The notes beneath the pieces were generated by a model. That model was not told where the DNA came from, did not search any database, and saw only the letters and a list, made by a program, of their open reading frames with translations. Below, piece by piece: positions 59,023-64,000 of a stretch of DNA of 64,000 bases (the first letter of the stretch is position 1; each line of letters opens with the position of its first letter). The DNA lies in NCBI RefSeq assembly GCF_040654195.1, contig NZ_JBFAHM010000024.1:1-64000 (forward strand), given 5' to 3'. The stretch is from Hamadaea sp013361475. GTDB taxonomy: Bacteria; Actinomycetota; Actinomycetes; Mycobacteriales; Micromonosporaceae. The translations under genes were made by a program, and so were the position numbers.

Positions 59023-60138
59023 TTACTTCAGCACGTCCTCCAGCGGCAGCACGGCGAGACCGTGCGCCTCCGCGACGGGACCGTAGACGACCTGGCCGTC
59101 GTAGGTGTTCAGGCCCAGCGCCAGCGCCTTGTCCCGGCGCAGCGCCTCTTTCCAGCCGTGGTTGGCCAGCTCGATGGCGTACGGGAGGGTCACGTTGGTC
59201 AGCGCGTGGGTGCTCGTGTGCGGCACCGCGCCGGGCATGTTCGCGACACAGTAGAAGATCGAGTCGTGCACCTGGTAGACCGGGTCCGCGTGGGTGGTCG
59301 CGTGCGAGTCCTCGAAGCAGCCGCCCTGGTCGATCGAGATGTCGACGAGCACGCTGCCCGGCTTCATCCGGCTGACCAGCTCGTTGGAGACCAGCATGGG
59401 CGCCTTCGCACCGGGCACCAGCACCGCGCCGACGACCAGGTCCGCGGCGAGCACCGCCTGCTCCAGCTCGTACGCGTTGGACATGACCGTCCGCACGCGC
59501 CCGTGGAACTGCTGATCCGCCGTACGCAGCCGGTTGATGTTCTTGTCGAGCAGGGTCACCTCGAAGCCGAGCCCGTCGGCGATGGTGGCGGCGTTCATGC
59601 CGGACACACCGGCGCCGATGACGACCGCCTTGGCGGGGCGTACGCCCGGGACGCCGCCGGGCAGCACGCCGCGCCCGCCCTGCGCCCGCAGCAGGTAGTG
59701 CGAGCCCACCTGCGGGGCCAGCCGGCCGGCGACCTCGCTCATGGGCGCGAGCAGCGGCAGCTGAGCGCCGGGCAGCTCGACCGTCTCGTACGCGATCCCG
59801 GTCACCTTCTGGGTGACGAGCGCGTCGGTGCACTCCTTCGAGGCGGCCAGGTGCAGATAGGTGAAGAGCACCTGACCAGCGCGCATGCGGTGGTACTCCG
59901 GCTCGATCGGCTCCTTGACCTTGAGGATCATGTCGGCGGCGGCCCACACCTCGTCAGCGGTGGACAGGATCTGCGCCCCGGCCGTGCGGTACTCCTCGTC
60001 GGTGATCGAGGAACCGACGCCCGCCTGGGTCTCGATGACCACTTCGTGGCCGTTCCGGACGAACTCGACGACACCGGCCGGGGTGATGGCCACCCGGTAC
60101 TCGTGGTTCTTGACTTCGCGGGGGATTCCGACCTTCAC
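59023..60138 (-). CDS. ald: alanine dehydrogenase
   Basis: 371 aa from GTG at 60138 with AGAGG seven nt upstream. Ald/PNT family: N-terminal MKVGIPREVKNHEYRVAITP, Lys/His/Asp catalytic residues in LKVKEP, LFTYLHLAAS and DISIDQGG, and NAD-binding AVVIGAGVSGMNAATIADGL. Catalyses reversible NAD-dependent oxidative deamination of L-alanine to pyruvate. In actinobacteria it is often induced by alanine or hypoxia. Its 290-bp upstream region contains palindrome copy D but no regulator gene. Confidence 0.96.
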   Translation of the reverse strand: MKVGIPREVKNHEYRVAITPAGVVEFVRNGHEVVIETQAGVGSSITDEEYRTAGAQILSTADEVWAAADMILKVKEPIEPEYHRMRAGQVLFTYLHLAASKECTDALVTQKVTGIAYETVELPGAQLPLLAPMSEVAGRLAPQVGSHYLLRAQGGRGVLPGGVPGVRPAKAVVIGAGVSGMNAATIADGLGFEVTLLDKNINRLRTADQQFHGRVRTVMSNAYELEQAVLAADLVVGAVLVPGAKAPMLVSNELVSRMKPGSVLVDISIDQGGCFEDSHATTHADPVYQVHDSIFYCVANMPGAVPHTSTHALTNVTLPYAIELANHGWKEALRRDKALALGLNTYDGQVVYGPVAEAHGLAVLPLEDVLK

Positions 60139-60347
60139 CGTGATACCTCTCTGCGGGGCGCACGACACTGTGCGCAACACTGGCTGGCAGCAGCTCTCGT
60201 CGCCAGTGTATGGCCGCTCACCTGCACCGAGACCCGACGCGCTGTCATGCTCACGGCGGTCAGGTTTACAGGCTGTAGCGTCACGGTTCACATGTACCCG
60301 TGAATTGCGCCCGCCAATCTCACTCTCCGTGATCGCCCGGTGTTCTC

Positions 60348-60410
60348 CGCTGGATCAGGGTTCCGGGTCGAATCATGGCCCAAGATTCGACCGGGAACCC
60401 TGATCCAGCG
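60348..60410. repeat. dispersed intergenic palindrome, copy D
   Basis: 17-bp arms (60348-60364, 60394-60410) and inner CGAATCATG/CAAGATTCG pair with one mismatch. Located 21 bp after the stop of the NUDIX gene (minus strand) and about 210 bp upstream of the ald start. Confidence 0.88.
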
Positions 60411-60431
60411 CTGACGTGGGCGCACCGGACG

Positions 60432-60986
60432 TCAGGCGCGGGAGCGGAGGACGGCGTCGGCGGCGAGCAGACCGGCGACGGCCGGCCCGTTCGTGATCTC
60501 GCCCTCGAAGATCATCTTCAGGGCGTCGGCCAGCGGGACGCGGCGTACCTCGATCTCGGCTTCCTCGTCGCGGCGGTCGTGCCGCTCGGCGATCTCCCGC
60601 AGTTCGGTCGCCAGGAACAGCCGGATCAGCTCCGACGACGCGCCCGGCGTGGTGTGCAGGTCGACGAGGTGCTCGACGCGCCCGGCGGTCAGATCGGCCT
60701 CCTCGGCCAGCTCGCGCAACGCAGTAGCCTGCGCCTCCTCGCCCGCCACGTCGACCAGCCCGGCCGGCAGCTCCCAGAGGAACCGCCGGACCGGGTGCCG
60801 GTACTGCCGCACGAGCACGACGCGCTGCTCGTCGTCGAGCGCCACGATGCCGACCGCGCCCACGTGCTTGAGGTAGTCGCGCGGGGCGACCCCGCCGCCG
60901 GGCATCTCCACCAGGTCCGTCACGACGTCGAAGATCTTGCCGTGAAAGCGTTCGGTCGTCTCGACGACCCGGTATTCGTGCGTCAC
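60432..60986 (-). CDS. NUDIX ADP-ribose pyrophosphatase-like protein
   Basis: 184 aa, GTG start. NUDIX box in AGLVDVAGEEAQATALRELA followed by EEADL; preceding ELPAG and VVLVRQYRHPVRR are typical of the ADP-ribose pyrophosphatase (NudF) group. Splits ADP-ribose or a related dinucleotide to AMP and a sugar phosphate. It begins 9 nt after the pyrG stop, a pairing conserved in actinobacteria, and ends before palindrome copy D. Confidence 0.93.
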   Translation of the reverse strand: MTHEYRVVETTERFHGKIFDVVTDLVEMPGGGVAPRDYLKHVGAVGIVALDDEQRVVLVRQYRHPVRRFLWELPAGLVDVAGEEAQATALRELAEEADLTAGRVEHLVDLHTTPGASSELIRLFLATELREIAERHDRRDEEAEIEVRRVPLADALKMIFEGEITNGPAVAGLLAADAVLRSRA

Positions 60987-60995
60987 GAAGTCAGG

Positions 60996-62741
60996 CTACG
61001 CGTCGGCGTCCACCTCCGGGCCGTCCGACGTCCGCGCCTTCGCCGGTACGCCCACCGGCAGCCGGTCGCCGTCGGCGTACTCCAGGGCCGCCTTGACGAA
61101 GCCGGCGAACAGCGGGTGCGACCGGGTCGGCCGGCTCTTCAGCTCGGGGTGCGCCTGGGTGGCCACGAAGTACGGGTGGATCTCCCGGTCCAGCTCGACG
61201 AACTCGACGAGCTTGCCGTCCGGGGAGGTGCCGCTGATCCGCAGCCCGGCTTCCTCCAGCTTGCCCCGGTACGCGTTGTTCACCTCGTACCGATGGCGGT
61301 GCCGCTCGGAGACCGCGGTGTTGCCGTAGACCTCGGCGACGATCGAACCGGGCCGCAGCTCGGCCGGGTACGCGCCCAGCCGCATCGTGCCGCCCATGTC
61401 ACCGAGTCCGGCGACGATGTCCTCCTGGTCGGCCATCGTGGAGATGATCGGCTCGGGGGCGGTCTCGTCGAACTCCAGCGAGTTGGCGTGGGCCAGCCCG
61501 GCCAGGTTCCGGGCGACCTCGATGGTCATGCACTGCAGGCCCAGGCACAGTCCCAGGGTCGGGATCCGGTTCTCCCGGGCGTGCCGGATCGCGCCGATCT
61601 TGCCTTCGATGCCGCGTACGCCGAACCCGCCGGGAATGACGACGCCGTCCACGCCGGACAGCGCCTTGGCGGCGCCCTCGAAGGTCTCGCAGTCGTCGCT
61701 GGTGACCCAGCGCAGCTTCACCTTGGCCCGGTGCGCGAACCCACCGGCGCGGATGGCCTCCGACACCGACAGGTACGCGTCCGGCAGGTCGATGTACTTG
61801 CCGACCAGCGCGATGGTCAGCTCCGCCTCCGGGTTGTGCACCCGGTCGAGCAGGTCGTCCCAGCGCGTCCAGTCGACGTCCCGGAACGGCAGGCCGAGCC
61901 GGCGGACGACGTAGACGTCCAGGCCTTCCCGGTGCAGCACCTTCGGGATGTCGTAGATGCTGGGCGCGTCGGCCGCGGAGATGACCGCCTCGGCGTCGAC
62001 GTCGCAGTACAGGGCGAGCTTGCGCTTCATGCCGTCGGGGATCTCGCGGTCGGAGCGGCAGACGAGCGCGTCGGGCTGGATACCGATGTTGCGCAGGGCG
62101 GCGACCGAGTGCTGGGTCGGCTTGGTCTTCAGCTCACCCGACGGGGCGAGGTAGGGCACGAGCGAGACGTGCAGGTAGAACACGTTCTCCCGGCCGACGT
62201 CGTGCCGGATCTGCCGGATGGCCTCCAGGAACGGCAGGCTCTCGATGTCGCCGACGGTGCCGCCGACCTCGGTGATCACCACGTCCGGCGTACGCCCGTC
62301 CTCGTCCGGGTCGGCCATCGCCCGGATGCGGGACTTGATCTCGTTCGTGATGTGCGGGATGACCTGGACGGTGTCGCCGAGGTACTCGCCGCGGCGCTCC
62401 TTGGCGATGACGGCCGAGTAGATCTGGCCGGTCGTGACGTTCGCCTTGCCGGACAGGTCCCGGTCCAGGAAGCGCTCGTAGTGGCCGACGTCGAGGTCGG
62501 TCTCGGCGCCGTCGTCGGTCACGAAGACCTCACCGTGCTGGAACGGGTTCATCGTGCCGGGGTCGACGTTGAGGTAGGGATCCAGCTTCTGCATGACGAC
62601 GTGGAGGCCACGTGCGGTCAGCAGATTGCCGAGGCTGGAGGCGGTGAGGCCCTTGCCCAGGGAGGAGGCGACACCCCCGGTGACGAAGATGTGCCGCGTC
62701 GGCTGGTTTGTCGACAGGTTCGTCCGTGCAGAAGGGCTCAC
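60996..62741 (-). CDS. pyrG: CTP synthase
   Basis: 581 aa, GTG start, slightly longer than the usual 530-560 because of N- and C-terminal tails. Synthetase domain: HIFVTGGVASSLGKGLTASS, QKLDPYLNVDPGTMNPFQHG and ITEVGGTVGDIESLPFLEAI. Glutaminase domain: PGGFGVRG, nucleophile Cys in LGLCLGLQCM and catalytic His/Glu in QAHPELKSRP. Forms CTP from UTP, ATP and glutamine. First of a pyrG-nudix operon. Confidence 0.98.
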   Translation of the reverse strand: MSPSARTNLSTNQPTRHIFVTGGVASSLGKGLTASSLGNLLTARGLHVVMQKLDPYLNVDPGTMNPFQHGEVFVTDDGAETDLDVGHYERFLDRDLSGKANVTTGQIYSAVIAKERRGEYLGDTVQVIPHITNEIKSRIRAMADPDEDGRTPDVVITEVGGTVGDIESLPFLEAIRQIRHDVGRENVFYLHVSLVPYLAPSGELKTKPTQHSVAALRNIGIQPDALVCRSDREIPDGMKRKLALYCDVDAEAVISAADAPSIYDIPKVLHREGLDVYVVRRLGLPFRDVDWTRWDDLLDRVHNPEAELTIALVGKYIDLPDAYLSVSEAIRAGGFAHRAKVKLRWVTSDDCETFEGAAKALSGVDGVVIPGGFGVRGIEGKIGAIRHARENRIPTLGLCLGLQCMTIEVARNLAGLAHANSLEFDETAPEPIISTMADQEDIVAGLGDMGGTMRLGAYPAELRPGSIVAEVYGNTAVSERHRHRYEVNNAYRGKLEEAGLRISGTSPDGKLVEFVELDREIHPYFVATQAHPELKSRPTRSHPLFAGFVKAALEYADGDRLPVGVPAKARTSDGPEVDADA

Positions 62742-62916
62742 TACCCGCTCCCGTGGTCGGTGTTGAAGTTAAGTCCGAACGTGCGGTGGGTGATCACTGC
62801 TGGAGATGAACGCAGCATGAAAAGACCGCATGATCCACGGGATTTCACCCTAACACCTCGGAGCCCACGCACGACCCAGGAGGACGCAGATCACACCCCG
62901 GGGTGTCGCGCCCGTG

Positions 62917-64000
62917 TCACGGGACCACCCCGGAGAAGGCCTCCTGCTCCTGCGCGATCGTCCGGTCGTCGGCGTGTTCGCGTACCCGCAGAGCCCCCAG
63001 GGCCACGAGCGGCACGACGGTGGCCGCGGCGGCCCCCGCCACGTTGAGCGCCGCCCCGCCGAACAGGCCCGCCAGCACCGTGGCGAGGGCAACCCCGGTC
63101 AAGGCCGCCCGGACGGCCGGATAGACGCCGAACAGCCGTTTGAGCCCGCCCCACGGCTGGAGCAGCGCGAACCAGACGAAGCCCGCCGAGCCCAGGGCGA
63201 GCAGGGTGAGCGGAGTGTTGGCGAACGCGGTGATGTTGGACTCGCTGAGCCGGTGCAGGGTGGGCCCGCCGGTGCCGTCGGCGATCTGGCTGAGCATCCG
63301 GCCGAGGCTGCCCCGGTCGGCGACCGGGCGGCGCAGGTCGATCAGCGCGAACAGCACCGTCACGGCGAGCCCGGCGGCGGTCGCCCAGACGACCCGGTTC
63401 AACGTCAGCCAGCCGCCGGTGCACACGGCGACGGCGAGGCAGACGCCCGCGGTGAGCGCGAGCGCGCCGCCCGCGTCCGCGCCCAGGAACGGGTCGCCGA
63501 CGACCACGATCGCCAGCGCGCCCACGCCGCCGATCAGCCAGGGCCGCCGGCGCCGCGGGGTGATCTGGGCCAGACAACCGGTCGCGAGCAGCACCCCGGA
63601 GATGAACACACCGAGCCCGACCACGCCGAGCCCGGCGTACCGGCCGCCTTCCAGCGCCGAATAGCCGGCGACCCCGTTGAGCTGGAGCCGAGCGCCGGTG
63701 GCCAGGTCGAGGGCGACCACCGCGGCGGCGAGCCCGGCGACCACCCCCACCGGGCCGAGTGTTCGCCGGTACGCGGACAGGAAGACCACGACGAGGGTGA
63801 CGACGACCATCCCGGCGACGGTCAGCGCCCAGAAGACGAGCCCGGCTTGCGAAGCGCGCCACCAGGGCACCATGCCGGCGGCGAAGGCGGCCGGGATGGC
63901 CGAGGCGGACGCGATCAGGGCGATCTCGGCCCACTTCGTCCAGAACGGCTCGGCCCGGCTGGATCGGCTCGGCGACCGGCGACGCATCCACTCCGGCAGC
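62917..64000 (-). CDS. large integral membrane protein, 5' end beyond the window
   Basis: At least 361 residues are visible; the frame stays open through position 64000 (LPEW before the ATG at 63987), so that ATG may be internal. About ten hydrophobic segments are seen, e.g. EIALIASASAIPAAFAAGMV, AGLVFWALTVAGMVVVTLVV and PLTLLALGSAGFVWFALLQP. The C-terminus is charged and cytoplasmic (HADDRTIAQEQEAF). Homologous genes follow pyrG in related actinobacteria as roughly 700-residue uncharacterised membrane proteins. No function assigned. Confidence 0.75.
   Translation of the reverse strand, partial: LPEWMRRRSPSRSSRAEPFWTKWAEIALIASASAIPAAFAAGMVPWWRASQAGLVFWALTVAGMVVVTLVVVFLSAYRRTLGPVGVVAGLAAAVVALDLATGARLQLNGVAGYSALEGGRYAGLGVVGLGVFISGVLLATGCLAQITPRRRRPWLIGGVGALAIVVVGDPFLGADAGGALALTAGVCLAVAVCTGGWLTLNRVVWATAAGLAVTVLFALIDLRRPVADRGSLGRMLSQIADGTGGPTLHRLSESNITAFANTPLTLLALGSAGFVWFALLQPWGGLKRLFGVYPAVRAALTGVALATVLAGLFGGAALNVAGAAAATVVPLVALGALRVREHADDRTIAQEQEAFSGVVP

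Noticed and set aside
60375..63047. Very long plus-strand open frame opposite pyrG and the NUDIX gene
   Set aside because: High-GC antisense shadow: pyrG on the minus strand is unambiguous, and the plus-strand translation is His/Arg/Val-rich without any domain.

Overview
The window is about 70% GC or higher, with GTG/TTG starts, many 4-bp stop/start overlaps and third positions almost always G or C. It holds large numbers of TetR, GNAT, NUDIX and Ser/Thr-kinase genes, secreted GH6 and GH74 glycosidases, and an actinobacterial cmk/der and parA-scpA-scpB-rluB neighbourhood. This is chromosomal DNA of a filamentous actinobacterium. Gene content and style look most like Micromonosporaceae, but the assignment is an inference from content only. 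No tRNA, rRNA, CRISPR array, transposase or integrase was seen.

Layout. 1-3.9 kb: the tail of an FG-GAP/VCBS-type protein, then a two-gene unit of a NYN-type RNase/zinc-ribbon/FHA protein and a soluble Ser/Thr kinase, facing a transmembrane Ser/Thr kinase. 4-8.4 kb: EAL phosphodiesterase, basic HTH protein, divergent TetR/cupin pair, a broken GNAT gene and a DoxX protein. 8.5-19.6 kb: two coupled glycosyltransferases, a TipAS-type MerR regulator, hydrolases, a Cys-less HesB-like protein, LysR, an Ohr/OsmC gene facing its probable TetR, and an iron-box-controlled siderophore-interacting protein. 19.6-25.5 kb: ABC and DHA2-type efflux genes around a PadR regulator, then a SnoaL protein/ECF sigma pair. 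25.6-36.9 kb: heparinase-like protein, LigD-type polymerase domain, NarL two-component system, secreted propellers and a GH6 cellulase with a CebR-like box. 37.5-42 kb: TetR/desaturase/carotenoid-type oxidoreductase operon, MBL hydrolase and SDR.

42-63 kb is the conserved backbone (der, cmk, then rluB, scpB, scpA, parA, ald, nudix, pyrG), all on the minus strand. About 9 kb of accessory genes lie between cmk and rluB: an MFS exporter, a membrane fusion protein coupled to a FAD monooxygenase and two GNATs, GH74 xyloglucanase, a further GNAT, a PPOX protein and a NUDIX protein. The 3' window edge cuts a large membrane protein.

Shared features. A ~65-bp nested palindrome occurs four times, always between genes and mostly directly after stop codons, so it looks like a dispersed terminator/REP-type repeat. 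ScpB carries an unusually long acidic repetitive N-terminal extension, and ScpA has a recent exact duplication of its start region. The most promising candidate for an undescribed system is the NYN-RNase/FHA protein and its translationally coupled kinase.
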